Counted from the stretch's first letter, positions 40,452-49,547 are shown. The stretch is DNA of 64,000 nt from Pontibacillus salicampi (GCF_042434395.1 NZ_JBHLTP010000001.1:62001-126000), one strand, 5' to 3'. The notes: generated by a model not told the origin, from the letters alone. Numbers and translations: made by a program.

Positions 40452-41469
40452 AGTGGATGTTCTCTTCCTTTCTGCACAGCTCGCGATAATACTCTAAAAC
40501 GGTCCCTTCCTTCAATGCTTCCTGCACCTTCTGAACACCCTCTCTAATCGAGGCGGCTTCCTGTGCAATATACATGCCCGCTGCCGCATTCAATACTACG
40601 ATATTTGTAGCACTCTCATTTGCCCTGCCTTCAAAAATGGCCTGAATAAGCTCGGCACTTTGCTGACTGTTCTCGACCTGAATGTCAGCTAAATGGCCTA
40701 CTGCTAAACCAGCATCTTCAGGATGGAATTCTAAACGCTGAATCGCTCCGTCCTTCATTTCCACCATATCGGTTTTGCCTGTAATAGATATTTCATCTAA
40801 ACCATTCTCTCCGGTGACTAACAGGACATGCTTCGATCCAAGATACTGTAACGTTTTAGCCAGTTTTTCTGCTAAGGATGTATCAAATATTCCAATCATT
40901 TGATGACGCGAATTGGCAGGGTTGGATAATGGACCTAGCAAGTTAAACACCGTCCGAAAACCTAACGCCCTGCGAGCAGGAACTGCATGCTTCATTGCTT
41001 GATGATAAAGAGGCGCATACAAGAACGTCATGCCCTTCTCCTCCAGCATGTGAGCAGCCTGATCTGGGGTCGTATCAATTGGTACACCTAGCAGCTCTAA
41101 TACATCGGCACTGCCACTTGAAGAAGACACCTTTCGATTACCATGCTTGGCTACTTTAATATGCATAGAGGCAAGGACCATCGCAACCGCAGTAGAAATA
41201 TTAAAGGTTGAAAGTCCATCTCCACCTGTTCCACACGTATCAATAAGAACTTCTTCATTGTGAGGAATGGTTTTCATATGCTCGCGCATCCCTTTCGTAA
41301 ATCCGAGCAGCTCTTCTACTGTTTCGCCTCTCATACGTAATACAGATAAAAAGCTTGTCAATTGCTCTGTATCTATATTCCCTTTCATGATATTATCCAT
41401 TACTTCAAATGCTTCTGCCTCTGTTAACGTCTCTTGCTCAATCATCCTTTTTAAGACTGGCTTAAGCAT
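40444..41469 (-). CDS. trpD: Anthranilate phosphoribosyltransferase
   Basis: The 341-residue enzyme has the PRPP-binding DTCGTGGDGLSTFNIST (about 77-93), KHGNRKVSSSSGSADVLE, and TVFNLLGPLSNPA. It joins anthranilate to PRPP. It overlaps trpE and trpC by 8 nt each. Confidence 0.97.
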   Translation of the reverse strand: MLKPVLKRMIEQETLTEAEAFEVMDNIMKGNIDTEQLTSFLSVLRMRGETVEELLGFTKGMREHMKTIPHNEEVLIDTCGTGGDGLSTFNISTAVAMVLASMHIKVAKHGNRKVSSSSGSADVLELLGVPIDTTPDQAAHMLEEKGMTFLYAPLYHQAMKHAVPARRALGFRTVFNLLGPLSNPANSRHQMIGIFDTSLAEKLAKTLQYLGSKHVLLVTGENGLDEISITGKTDMVEMKDGAIQRLEFHPEDAGLAVGHLADIQVENSQQSAELIQAIFEGRANESATNIVVLNAAAGMYIAQEAASIREGVQKVQEALKEGTVLEYYRELCRKEENIHYA

Positions 41470-42988
41470 AGTGGGTTTCCTCCTTCAGTGATAGAGTAGA
41501 TCCGAATTGTTCCTCTGCAACTTCAATGGTTTGTAGTAGAGCACTCGCTTTATTAACGGTCTCCTGCCATTCTTTCTCAGGATCCGAATCAGCAACCACG
41601 CCTGCTCCAGCCTGTATATAGGCAACTTGATCCTTTAGCAAAATGGTTCTAATAGCAATGCAGGAATCAAGATTTCCATCGAAGCCAAAGTACACGACAC
41701 CGCCACCATATAGGTTTCTTGCCGTCGGTTCTAGCTCTTGAAGGATTTCCATGGCTCGAATCTTCGGAGCCCCAGACAACGTCCCAGCAGGAAATGCTGC
41801 TTCAAACGCTTGGATAGGATGCACACCATCCCTTAATTCACCCGTAACTTTACTAATCATATGCATAACTCTAGAGAAGCGAGTTACCTCTGATAATAAT
41901 GGGACCTGAACCGTTCCAAAAGCTGCAACACGTCCTACATCATTTCTAGCAAGGTCTACTAGCATAAAATGCTCCGCTTTTTCTTTCTCATCAGCGCTTA
42001 ATTCCTCTGCAAGCGCCTGGTCTTCTTCTTCTGTTGAACCTCTTTTTCTAGTTCCCGCTATTGGATGTATCTCAATCTCCTTATCGGCAACTTGAATAAG
42101 ACGCTCTGGAGAACTACCGATGACTTCATAGCCCTCATACGTCAGATAAAACATATATGGAGATGGGTTCATATGCCGCAGTACACGATATAATTGAAAT
42201 CCATCGGCTGTAATTTGTTTTGAAAATCGTTGGGAAAGAACTGCTTGAAAGACGTCTCCCTCGCGAATATATTCTTTTATTTTTTCTACATCCCGTTTAT
42301 AAGCTTCTTTTTCATAATTAGTCGATACATCTTCCAGTGTTACATCCCGATTTGTATATGGCGGGATAAACACCTCAGACTGACCGGGTTCTTTTAATTG
42401 CGTAAGCATCGCTTCTATATGACGAACTGCTTCGTGATATCGTTCTACCTTAGAAGCATCGCCTTCCTCATGATGAACTCGTACATATCGAATCATATGA
42501 ATTGTATTCTTCACATGATCGAAGGCAACTAGCGTACGGCAAAATAAGAAATGGTAATGAGGCAGACCCAAGTCATTTTCTGTATGCTCTGGCACCTTTT
42601 CCATGTCAGAGATAGCATCATAGGAAACAAATCCAACACCCCCTCCTTGGAAGGGCAATGGTATTTCTGGAAGCAGCACGTTCAATGTATCAAACGTCTC
42701 TTCAAATGCTGCTTGCAGGCTGTCAGCATGATTTGTTTCTCTCGTATCCACATCATGGACAAGAATGTCTTTATTCTGTTCTGTAATTGTTACAAAGGGA
42801 TGTAAGCCAATAAAGGAATATCTGGACCAATTAGAGGTATGGTCTCCGCTCTCTAATAAATAGACAGCATCTTCGCGTAATCTTTCAAACAGTTGTATAG
42901 GAGTTAACGTATCGCTATAAAAGGAATACGTAATCGGAATCGTTTGATAGGTAGACGATTCCTCTAAAAATTGTGGTATATCTTTCAT
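41462..42988 (-). CDS. trpE: Anthranilate synthase component I
   Basis: The 508-residue chorismate-binding enzyme has the core motifs SPERLI, HPIAGTRKRG, EHFMLVDLARND, GAPKIRAMEI and YIQAGAGVVADSDPE. The N-terminal tryptophan feedback region carries a LLES motif near residue 45. It converts chorismate to anthranilate using ammonia from TrpG. Its ribosome site GAGAGGTGAG lies inside a hairpin controlled by the upstream leader, so its translation should respond to tryptophan through TRAP. Confidence 0.97.
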   Translation of the reverse strand: MKDIPQFLEESSTYQTIPITYSFYSDTLTPIQLFERLREDAVYLLESGDHTSNWSRYSFIGLHPFVTITEQNKDILVHDVDTRETNHADSLQAAFEETFDTLNVLLPEIPLPFQGGGVGFVSYDAISDMEKVPEHTENDLGLPHYHFLFCRTLVAFDHVKNTIHMIRYVRVHHEEGDASKVERYHEAVRHIEAMLTQLKEPGQSEVFIPPYTNRDVTLEDVSTNYEKEAYKRDVEKIKEYIREGDVFQAVLSQRFSKQITADGFQLYRVLRHMNPSPYMFYLTYEGYEVIGSSPERLIQVADKEIEIHPIAGTRKRGSTEEEDQALAEELSADEKEKAEHFMLVDLARNDVGRVAAFGTVQVPLLSEVTRFSRVMHMISKVTGELRDGVHPIQAFEAAFPAGTLSGAPKIRAMEILQELEPTARNLYGGGVVYFGFDGNLDSCIAIRTILLKDQVAYIQAGAGVVADSDPEKEWQETVNKASALLQTIEVAEEQFGSTLSLKEETHYA

Positions 42989-42989
42989 G

Positions 42990-43023
42990 TTCTCACCTCT
43001 CCATGATTAATGGAGAATGAGAA
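42990..43023 (-). promoter_or_regulatory. Hairpin sequestering the trpE ribosome site
   Basis: In the leader RNA TTCTCATTCTCCAT and ATGGAGAGGTGAGAA form about 14 bp with one bulged A and a 5-nt loop. The second arm contains the trpE Shine-Dalgarno sequence. The first arm can instead pair with the TRAP site upstream. Confidence 0.75.
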
Positions 43024-43046
43024 GGTTGAGGATTTACAGATGGGGT

Positions 43047-43140
43047 ATTACTATTCTCTTCTTTTCTATTCTTATCTCTACTAAATGCACGTAAATCATA
43101 CCTCAACTCAGCTCTCTCATTCTCATCTCAACTAGTCTCA
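43047..43140 (-). promoter_or_regulatory. TRAP binding site in the trp leader
   Basis: On the minus strand 43101-43140 reads as eight (G/U)AG triplets with 1-3 nt spacers (GAG, TAG, GAG, GAG, GAG, GAG, GAG, GAG). A second group at about 43047-43083 adds TAG, GAG, TAG, GAG and TAG. B. subtilis TRAP (MtrB) uses 11 such triplets. GAGAATGAGA and GTTGAGG within the site are complementary to 43013-43031, the arm that otherwise masks the trpE ribosome site. Confidence 0.8.
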
Positions 43141-43206
43141 ACTTGCTTTTACATGTATTCCATCACTTGTCTAACTATTCTCTAATTGTCTAAAAACTTG
43201 TCTGTA

Positions 43207-43235
43207 AGTTTAATGCATTAACCGGATTCTGTCAA
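43207..43235 (-). promoter_or_regulatory. trp operon promoter
   Basis: On the minus strand a consensus TTGACA, a 17-nt spacer and TAAACT. It implies a leader of about 210 nt before trpE. Confidence 0.75.
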
Positions 43236-43479
43236 TTCAAAAAAACTTAATAAAATATACACACCCTTCTCCTCCTGTAAAAGGGGTAATCGCGAAAAGC
43301 AAGTACTTGATTGCAGCAATTTTTTCTCTAAAACATTTTTTATACATTACACCTATTAGCCCCATACTAAAAGGGGAAGCGTTCTCCATTTCCTGTCTAG
43401 GGCGTTCTCGTTGTTCTATAACTGCATTTACATTAAAATAAATATGTACGCTATTACATAATTGAAAAGGTGTTTCTTG

Positions 43480-44967
43480 ATGCTTGAAGAAATATTAACT
43501 TCCAATCAAACCATTTTACTAACAGCTTTGTTGTTGATTATAAGTGTGGTCGTAACGAAATTCTCTTCACGACTAGGTGTTCCATCACTTGTGTTATTTA
43601 TCGCTGTTGGGATGCTTGCGGGAAGCGACGGCTTTAATTTCATCTATTTTGACAACGCAGGACTAGCTCAAACGATAGGAACCTTCGCCCTGATTATTAT
43701 CCTGTTCGAAGGGGGTTTAGAAACCAATTGGGGCACAATCCGGAAGGTAACCAAGCCTGCTATTTCGCTTGCAACGCTCGGTGTATTAATTACCTCCTTA
43801 CTTGTTGGAATAGCAACTAAATTAATTATCGATGTGTCGTGGCTCGAAGCCTTTCTACTCGGATCCATTGTAGGTTCAACAGATGCTGCGGCCGTATTTG
43901 CTGTATTAAAAGGTAAAAATATTAACGATAAGTTAGAGGCAACATTAGAAGCAGAATCAGGTTCTAACGATCCAATGGCTGTCTTTCTAACACTGGCATT
44001 TATCCAAATTATACAAGAACCAAATCCAAACTATTTCACTATTGCTGGAAGCTTTTTCTGGCAAATGGGAGCTGGATTTGTGATTGGACTAGTCATTGGG
44101 AAAGTGGGCAGCCTCTCCATCAACAAAATTAATTTAGATTCCGGAGGGCTATACCCTCTATTTGCCATTTCCTTTGCGTTGTTAACCTACAGTATTAGTG
44201 CACTGATGGACGCAAGTGGACTATTGGCAGTGTACACAGCCGCCATCGTAATTGGGAATTCTGAGCTTACGTACCGCCACTCCATCCTACGATTTAATGA
44301 AGGCTTTACATGGATGATGCAAATTGTGATGTTCGTTATTCTTGGTCTCCTTGTATTCCCGTCACAGCTCTTTACATTGGAAATTGTGCTGAAGGGATTC
44401 TTTATTGCCTTTATCCTTATCTTTGTGGCAAGACCAGTTGCAACCTACATCTCCCTATCGTTTCTCAAGTTTAATAATAAAGAGAAGTTGTTTATTTCGT
44501 GGGCTGGGTTACGAGGAGCAGTTCCTATCGTCTTAGCTACCTACCCGCTATTAACAGACATCACTAACAACCAATTACTATTTAACATCGTTTTCTTTAT
44601 CGTACTGTCGTCTACCTTAATCCAAGGATCCACCATTACAATGCTGGCCAATAAGCTTAAGCTAGTTGGAAAAGAAAAATACAACCCAATCCATTCTTTA
44701 GAATTAATATCGATTGGTAAGACCAATGTAGAATTAGTCGAATATCATGTAAATGAACATAACTCTATCAATGGTTATACGCTGGAGGAAATTAATTTTC
44801 CAGAAGGAACGCTGATTAATGCGATAATTCGGAATGGTGAAATAGTTACCCCATTCGGACAGACGAAGATACAAGAAGGAGATTTCCTGTACATTCTTGT
44901 TTCTAAGCAGAATAAAAAAGAACTGAAGAAAGTATTGGATAATGAGAAGATATTATCTCAGATATAA
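43480..44967 (+). CDS. K+/H+ antiporter, CPA1/NhaP2 type with RCK_C domain
   Basis: The ATG at 43480 is preferred over an in-frame TTG at 43462, giving 495 residues. About 12 membrane helices carry the exchanger motifs GSTDAAAVFAVL and LEAESGSNDPMAVFL, with ion-site acids typical of CPA1 antiporters. A C-terminal RCK_C-like domain (about 415-495, VEYHVNEHNSINGYTLEEI, FGQTKIQEGDFLYIL) indicates ligand control. It would export K+ (or Na+) for H+, useful in osmotic and pH stress. It resembles NhaP2/CvrA-type K+ antiporters. It is monocistronic. Confidence 0.92.
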   Translation: MLEEILTSNQTILLTALLLIISVVVTKFSSRLGVPSLVLFIAVGMLAGSDGFNFIYFDNAGLAQTIGTFALIIILFEGGLETNWGTIRKVTKPAISLATLGVLITSLLVGIATKLIIDVSWLEAFLLGSIVGSTDAAAVFAVLKGKNINDKLEATLEAESGSNDPMAVFLTLAFIQIIQEPNPNYFTIAGSFFWQMGAGFVIGLVIGKVGSLSINKINLDSGGLYPLFAISFALLTYSISALMDASGLLAVYTAAIVIGNSELTYRHSILRFNEGFTWMMQIVMFVILGLLVFPSQLFTLEIVLKGFFIAFILIFVARPVATYISLSFLKFNNKEKLFISWAGLRGAVPIVLATYPLLTDITNNQLLFNIVFFIVLSSTLIQGSTITMLANKLKLVGKEKYNPIHSLELISIGKTNVELVEYHVNEHNSINGYTLEEINFPEGTLINAIIRNGEIVTPFGQTKIQEGDFLYILVSKQNKKELKKVLDNEKILSQI

Positions 44968-44986
44968 TCTTTATCTTAAGGTAGCA

Positions 44987-45016
44987 GTAAAGGCATTGCT
45001 GAAGCAATGCCTTTAC
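44987..45016 (+). terminator. Hairpin after the antiporter gene
   Basis: GTAAAGGCATTGC, loop TGAA, GCAATGCCTTTAC is a perfect 13-bp stem 20 nt after the stop; the T-run is weak (within the stem only). Confidence 0.75.
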
Positions 45017-45069
45017 GTATGCAGAAAAACAAGCTTCTTGGGAATAGGACCAGTTTGGTCATGCTCCCC

Positions 45070-45978
45070 TTAGAACACGCTTTGGTGCTTTTTTAATCTG
45101 CTTTGCTGATTTGATTTGCTACGTTTCGTCATAAATACAAGCAGTCCTATCCCCCCTACCATGAGAATGACACCGATCCATGATGTTAGGTTCAATATTT
45201 CTCCTAATAGGAAGACGCCTAATAGTGCAGCTGTTAAAGGCTCAGCTAGAGAAAGAGTCACAGCAGTTGAAGACGCAACATGACGAAGACCGATAGCAAA
45301 TAGAAGGTACGCGGCACCTGTAGCAATCATTCCCAGATGAAGACTGACCAGCATTCCCCTTCCTGTTAGAATCCATTCCATATCTAATACAAACACGAAG
45401 GGAGAAAGTAAGAATGCACTTAGCGTAAATACCACAGCAACCAACATAGTAGGATGATGTGTACTAGTTAACTCTCGGCTAGCAAACGTATAGACCGCAA
45501 AGGATAATCCAGCCCCTAAAGCCATTACGATTCCATTCGGGTCCACGCTTACAGATTGCGTATTCATAAACAGCAGCATACAGCCAAGGATGGAAACAAA
45601 GGTGGAGCACCACCATACAGGAGAAGGTCGTTTTCTTGCAAACATCCATTCTATCGCGCCTGACAGAACAGGCGCACTCCCTATAGCCACCACCGTACCT
45701 ACCGCAACCCCTGTAATAGTTACTGCAGAGAAAAATAATGGCTGATAGGCAGCCATGCTCAAGGCTGCTATAGCCGTTGGTTTTTTGGGCCATTGTTTCC
45801 AATTTACCCTTCCCATTAGTAAAGCAATCACCAGCATAGATATACCCCCCACAGCTAAACGAGCTGCTCCAACTGCAATTGGATGGGTTTGATCTGGAGC
45901 CAGCTCTTGAGCTGTACCAGTTGTTCCCCATAACATAGCAGCAAACAATATCCATAAAGCCCCCGTCTTATCCTTCAT
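45070..45978 (-). CDS. EamA/DMT-family transporter
   Basis: The 302-residue protein has ten predicted helices in two EamA repeats (first with LWGTTGTAQELAPDQTHPIA, second from about residue 150). The glycine-rich pairs and the LAEPLTAALLGVFLLGEIL signature of repeat 2 are present. These drug/metabolite transporters often export amino acids or metabolites. A divergent AraC-type gene does not adjoin directly; instead the araC-like gene lies upstream on the same strand. The substrate is unknown. Confidence 0.9.
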   Translation of the reverse strand: MKDKTGALWILFAAMLWGTTGTAQELAPDQTHPIAVGAARLAVGGISMLVIALLMGRVNWKQWPKKPTAIAALSMAAYQPLFFSAVTITGVAVGTVVAIGSAPVLSGAIEWMFARKRPSPVWWCSTFVSILGCMLLFMNTQSVSVDPNGIVMALGAGLSFAVYTFASRELTSTHHPTMLVAVVFTLSAFLLSPFVFVLDMEWILTGRGMLVSLHLGMIATGAAYLLFAIGLRHVASSTAVTLSLAEPLTAALLGVFLLGEILNLTSWIGVILMVGGIGLLVFMTKRSKSNQQSRLKKHQSVF

Positions 45979-46044
45979 CGTTTTCCTCCTATACGTGAAT
46001 TAGAGCCATTAGTAAAAGTTAAAAGCGCTTTGCAACGAAGCCCA

Positions 46045-46116
46045 CAAAAAAAGAAGCTTAGACTCATCATAAAGAAAGTGCTCTATGCTTTCTTTACCGA
46101 GTTTAAGCTTCTTTTA
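46045..46116 (-). terminator. Terminator of the AraC-type gene
   Basis: On the minus strand AAAAGAAGCTTAAACTC pairs with GAGTCTAAGCTTCTTTT (one mismatch), enclosing an inner AAAGAAAG/CTTTCTTT stem, then a T-run. It starts inside the stop codon. Confidence 0.85.
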
Positions 46117-46800
46117 GCCTTTTTGAATTATTCGATATTGTTTTGGAGTATTACCTTCGTTTTTTACAAACCATCTTGTGAAGGAGGAAGAGTTTTCAAA
46201 GCCTAACTCTTGGCTAATGGTTGTCATGGACCATGAGGTGGTACCTAACATTTGCTTGGCTTCATCCAAACGCAATTGATTGATGTAGACACTTGGACTT
46301 TTCCCTGTCTTTCGTTTAAACCATGCGGAATAATAAACAGGGTGATAATGCTCCATTGCAGCTAGCGTATCTAACGTAATCGCTTCTTTGTAATGGTGAT
46401 GAATGTATTCTATGGAGGGAGAGCCAGACTTTCGCAGCTGATGAGAAACATATCCTGTTAAATCCCTAATGCCTGATGAATTCTGTTCACGATGACTAGC
46501 CTCTTCCAGCAACAAGTAACGTATAGACTTCCATTGTTCATCTAGTGGGATATACATGATCTCTAAGGCATTGGTTACAAAGGTATATGGCATATCTAAT
46601 ATGAGAAATTCATTACGTACATTAGAACGATAGACATGCTTGAAATGCGGTGGCAGGTAAAAGCAATAATCTGCATTTAGATGAAGACGTTGCTGTTCTG
46701 TTTGAATATCTAAGCTTCCTTCTAGCGGAAACAGGAATTGGCCATATTCGTGGGTATGAGACTGGAATTCCTTAGAATATGTTCTCTTCTCACACACCAC
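46114..46800 (-). CDS. AraC-family transcriptional regulator with cupin sensor
   Basis: The 228-residue protein has an N-terminal cupin-like domain (SHTHEYGQFLFPLEGSLDIQ, YCFYLPPHFKHVYR) and a C-terminal double HTH (about 130-226: TLDTLAAMEHYHPVYYSAWF, KRKTGKSPSVYINQLRLDEA, ISQELGFENSSSFTRWF). It should bind a small ligand and activate a target gene. The DMT transporter gene lies just downstream on the same strand behind a terminator and is the natural candidate target. Confidence 0.92.
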   Translation of the reverse strand: MVCEKRTYSKEFQSHTHEYGQFLFPLEGSLDIQTEQQRLHLNADYCFYLPPHFKHVYRSNVRNEFLILDMPYTFVTNALEIMYIPLDEQWKSIRYLLLEEASHREQNSSGIRDLTGYVSHQLRKSGSPSIEYIHHHYKEAITLDTLAAMEHYHPVYYSAWFKRKTGKSPSVYINQLRLDEAKQMLGTTSWSMTTISQELGFENSSSFTRWFVKNEGNTPKQYRIIQKG

Positions 46801-46941
46801 TTCATTACGTAATCCGATAGCAATCTCCCCCTTTTATGAAACGATACATGCACTACTTCCCCCTTCTAAAGAACATCCCAACACAGGACCATGCCTATAC
46901 TTCAATTGTATATCTCATGAGGATATTTTCATTATATAGAG

Positions 46942-46973
46942 AAACCATCTGAAGTAGAAGTCAGATGGTTTTT
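46942..46973 (+). terminator. Orphan terminator-like hairpin
   Basis: AAACCATCTGA, loop of 8, TCAGATGGTTT is a perfect 11-bp stem extended by TT on the plus strand. No plus-strand gene precedes it, so it may end an unannotated short RNA starting in 46800-46940. The rest of the 46801-47123 gap holds only the terminator below. Confidence 0.55.
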
Positions 46974-47079
46974 GAAGGAATGATGAATTGGTACAATCTA
47001 GAATCGGGTTATGAGTATGCTTGTTGTAGAGCGATATGTAAACTTCTTTGAACATCAGCTTGGAATTCGAGTAGTGTCG

Positions 47080-47115
47080 AAAATAAAAAGCACTCCTGAT
47101 GCGGAGCGCTTTTTT
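47080..47115 (-). terminator. Terminator of the CotF-like gene
   Basis: On the minus strand AAAAGCGCTCC, loop of 6, GGAGTGCTTTT (one G-T) followed by TATTTT, just after the stop. Confidence 0.85.
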
Positions 47116-47123
47116 CTATACTA

Positions 47124-47774
47124 TTAATGCTTCATGTTGTTCGTAGGCATTTGAGCTGGTCCTTGCGTTTTGGAAAAGCCATTAATCATCGCTGTCATAT
47201 CCTGCTCGTTCAGTTGAGGAACTTGATAGTATCGATGCTTGTTCTGGTATAGGAAAATTTCGTATGCCATTTCCACATAGTTTGGAACGCTATCTGCCAT
47301 GACACGACGAACTACTGGATTGGTTACTTCAACAGAAGTCATGGTTAGCAGGGAAGCTGTCGATTTTATAAGGCCAAGCATGTGACCCGTAATTCCAGCA
47401 TCCTTCACTTCGCTTAACGAACGATTTGGTTTCTTCGGCTGAGTTGGTGTAATCCCGTACACTACTTCATTGCTTTGCTGCATTTGATATTGCTGTGTAG
47501 GTACTTGAGGATCACCGCCTGTAGAGAACGCCTCTACAGTAGTATTGTATTGCTGCTCAATGAATTGATATTGGCGGTCTAGTATGTCTAACAGCTGTGG
47601 GTCTTGGACGTATTGTCGGAACATCATATACTGATCCAATACATTGATAATCCCGGCTAATACTTCATGTAAATCAAATACTTCATGACCTCCATGGATC
47701 ATATGCTGTGGCATCCCCTGAGGTACCCCTTGCCCTGGCTGTCCCTGTGGGTTGTTTGGTGGTTGTTGATTCAT
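47124..47774 (-). CDS. Spore coat protein, CotF-like
   Basis: ATG 47774 follows GAAGGAGGAAGG, giving 216 residues. A Gln/Pro/Gly-rich N-terminus (NQQPPNNPQGQPGQGVPQGM) precedes two helical CotF/ferritin-like segments (VLAGIINVLDQYMMFRQYVQ, DILDRQYQFIEQQYNTTVEA and IKSTASLLTMTSVEVTNPVV, MAYEIFLYQNKHRYYQVPQL). The coat-F family is deposited on spores in the mother cell. It supports an endospore-forming host. It is monocistronic. Confidence 0.82.
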   Translation of the reverse strand: MNQQPPNNPQGQPGQGVPQGMPQHMIHGGHEVFDLHEVLAGIINVLDQYMMFRQYVQDPQLLDILDRQYQFIEQQYNTTVEAFSTGGDPQVPTQQYQMQQSNEVVYGITPTQPKKPNRSLSEVKDAGITGHMLGLIKSTASLLTMTSVEVTNPVVRRVMADSVPNYVEMAYEIFLYQNKHRYYQVPQLNEQDMTAMINGFSKTQGPAQMPTNNMKH

Positions 47775-47978
47775 ATTTTTCCTTCCTCCTTCATTCATTG
47801 TCACCCCTTTAGTATGGTGTGGATATACAAGATTATGTAAGAAAGTAACCAAGACAGAAAATTCTGCTTACACGTGTTTCGAAAAAAGATTATTGACTAT
47901 ACACGACCACCCTGCTAAAGTATCAAAAGTAGCGTTACAAACGCTAAGATACCTAACAACACTACACTTCACTTCATT

Positions 47979-48046
47979 CCTTGTATAAGTTTGGGAATAC
48001 GGCCCAAACGTCTCTACGAGCTACCGTAAATAGCTTGGCTACAAGG
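47979..48046 (+). ncRNA. Purine (guanine-type) riboswitch aptamer
   Basis: P1 CCTTGTA pairs with TACAAGG. P2 GTTTGGG/CCCAAAC closes loop AATACGG, J2/3 is GTCTCTAC, P3 GAGCTA/TAGCTT closes loop CCGTAAA, and J3/1 is GGCTAC. The loops match the xpt family. The base preceding TAC in J3/1 is C, the guanine/hypoxanthine-specifying nucleotide, not the U of adenine riboswitches. It precedes a purine permease gene. Confidence 0.95.
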
Positions 48047-48091
48047 GATTACGTTTATCTAAATAGATAAGCTATCCCTTTGTAGACATCT

Positions 48092-48127
48092 AGCTTCGGT
48101 AGGCCCTAGCCTAACGGAGCTTTTTTT
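48092..48127 (+). terminator. Riboswitch expression-platform terminator
   Basis: AGCTTCGGTAGG, loop CCCTAG, CCTAACGGAGCT forms a stem with one mismatch and is followed by TTTTTTT. Upstream, CTACAAGGGAT (3' P1 arm) can pair with ATCCCTTTGTAG, a competing helix. The exact switch between these was not resolved. The remaining gap from 47775 to 48218 shows no other feature. Confidence 0.8.
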
Positions 48128-48218
48128 ATAGGCACCTTTACCATGAAAAGGAAGAAAACCATACTTTATATTTCCTGATAGGTGCGTACTACCATTTGTT
48201 AAAGGGGGAAACGACTCA

Positions 48219-49529
48219 TTGCAACGTATTAGTCAATATTTTCAGTTTCATGAACGCAATACAAATTTCAAGCAGGAAACGATTGCTGGCATGACAACTT
48301 TTCTTGCTTTAGCTTATATACTTGTTGTAAATCCTACCGTCCTCAGTGAAGCAGGAATGGACAAGGGTGCTGTATTTACAGCAACTGCATTAACCATCAT
48401 TTTCGGGACTCTAATGATTGGTATTTTTGCCAATTATCCCATTGGAATTGCTCCGAGTATGGGATTAAATGCCTTCTTCACCTATGGTGTGGTTCAGTCC
48501 TTGGGTGTAGAGTGGGAAGTAGCGCTTACCGGTGTTTTTATTGCTGCTATCCTCTTCATGATTTTAAGCCTCTTAAAAATAAGAGAGAAAATTATCAATG
48601 CCATTCCGCAGGATTTAAAGCATGCTGTTGCCGGTGGTATAGGTTTCTTTATCGCCTTCATCGGCCTTCGGAACGCAGGGCTTGTTACACAAAGTGATGC
48701 TACGATTGTACAACTTGGGACCTTAACTGCTCCTTCGACAATGCTGGCTATTTTCGCATTTATTATTACAATTCTAATGCTTGTGTATGGATGGGGTGGG
48801 GCTATTTTCTACGGTATCATTCTTGCAACAGTAGTTGGCATTCTGTTCGGAATCATCCAGCCCCCTGAACAAAATGTCGGCAGCATTCCAAGCTTAGAAC
48901 CAACCTTTATGGTTGCGGTCCAGCCGGAGTATCTTACTCAAGCGTTTTCCCCAGAAATACTGCCGGTCATCTTCACCTTTTTATTTGTAGCCTTCTTTGA
49001 TACAGCGGGGACATTGATTGCTATTGCTTCACAGGCAGGTCTGGTGAGGGATAATAAAGTACCTAATGCAGGAAGAGCACTCCTTTCTGATAGTACTGCC
49101 TCAACAGTAGGAGCTCTTCTTGGCACATCGACTACAGCTTCCATGGTTGAATCCTCCGCAGGTATCGGGGCAGGGGGCCGTACTGGTTTTTCTTCTGTTA
49201 TTATGAGCGTTTTTTTTGGATTAGCTATTTTCTTCTCCCCTATTCTGGAGATTATTCCAACCAGTGTCACTGCACCGGCGTTAATAATCGTTGGTTCTAT
49301 GATGGCTACAGAGGTTAAGCAAATTAACTGGGAGAGAATGGACATTGCTATTCCGTCCTTCATTACCATTATCATGATGCCCCTTACGTATAGTGTAGCT
49401 ACGGGCATTGCGCTAGGGTTCATCCTATATCCTTTGACGATGCTTGCTGCTAAGAGAAAGAAGGAAATTCATCCACTTATGTACGTCATGTTCCTGCTAT
49501 TTATCGTATATTTCTGGATTAGTCCGTAA
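48219..49529 (+). CDS. pbuG: Hypoxanthine/guanine permease, PbuG-like (NCS2/AzgA)
   Basis: The 436-residue membrane protein starts at TTG behind AAGGGGG and shows AzgA-type NCS2 motifs: KQETIAGMTTFLALAYILVV at the start, GMDKGAVFTATAL, NYPIGIAPSMGLNAFFTY, FDTAGTLIAIASQAGLV and the GTSTTASMVESSAGIGAGGR loop. It imports hypoxanthine or guanine by proton symport. The upstream guanine riboswitch fits this substrate and predicts repression when guanine is plentiful. Confidence 0.93.
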   Translation: MQRISQYFQFHERNTNFKQETIAGMTTFLALAYILVVNPTVLSEAGMDKGAVFTATALTIIFGTLMIGIFANYPIGIAPSMGLNAFFTYGVVQSLGVEWEVALTGVFIAAILFMILSLLKIREKIINAIPQDLKHAVAGGIGFFIAFIGLRNAGLVTQSDATIVQLGTLTAPSTMLAIFAFIITILMLVYGWGGAIFYGIILATVVGILFGIIQPPEQNVGSIPSLEPTFMVAVQPEYLTQAFSPEILPVIFTFLFVAFFDTAGTLIAIASQAGLVRDNKVPNAGRALLSDSTASTVGALLGTSTTASMVESSAGIGAGGRTGFSSVIMSVFFGLAIFFSPILEIIPTSVTAPALIIVGSMMATEVKQINWERMDIAIPSFITIIMMPLTYSVATGIALGFILYPLTMLAAKRKKEIHPLMYVMFLLFIVYFWISP

Positions 49530-49547
49530 AGGCATAAGGGTAAGAAG

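Noticed and set aside
42990..43240. T-box leader for the trp operon
   Set aside because: No T-box sequence, specifier loop or terminator was seen; the (G/U)AG triplets point to TRAP instead.
46016..46034. cre-like AAAGCGCTTT upstream of the DMT transporter
   Set aside because: Three fixed positions of the cre consensus fail; the palindrome alone is too weak.
47979..48046. Adenine riboswitch
   Set aside because: The specificity base in J3/1 is C, which selects guanine or hypoxanthine.
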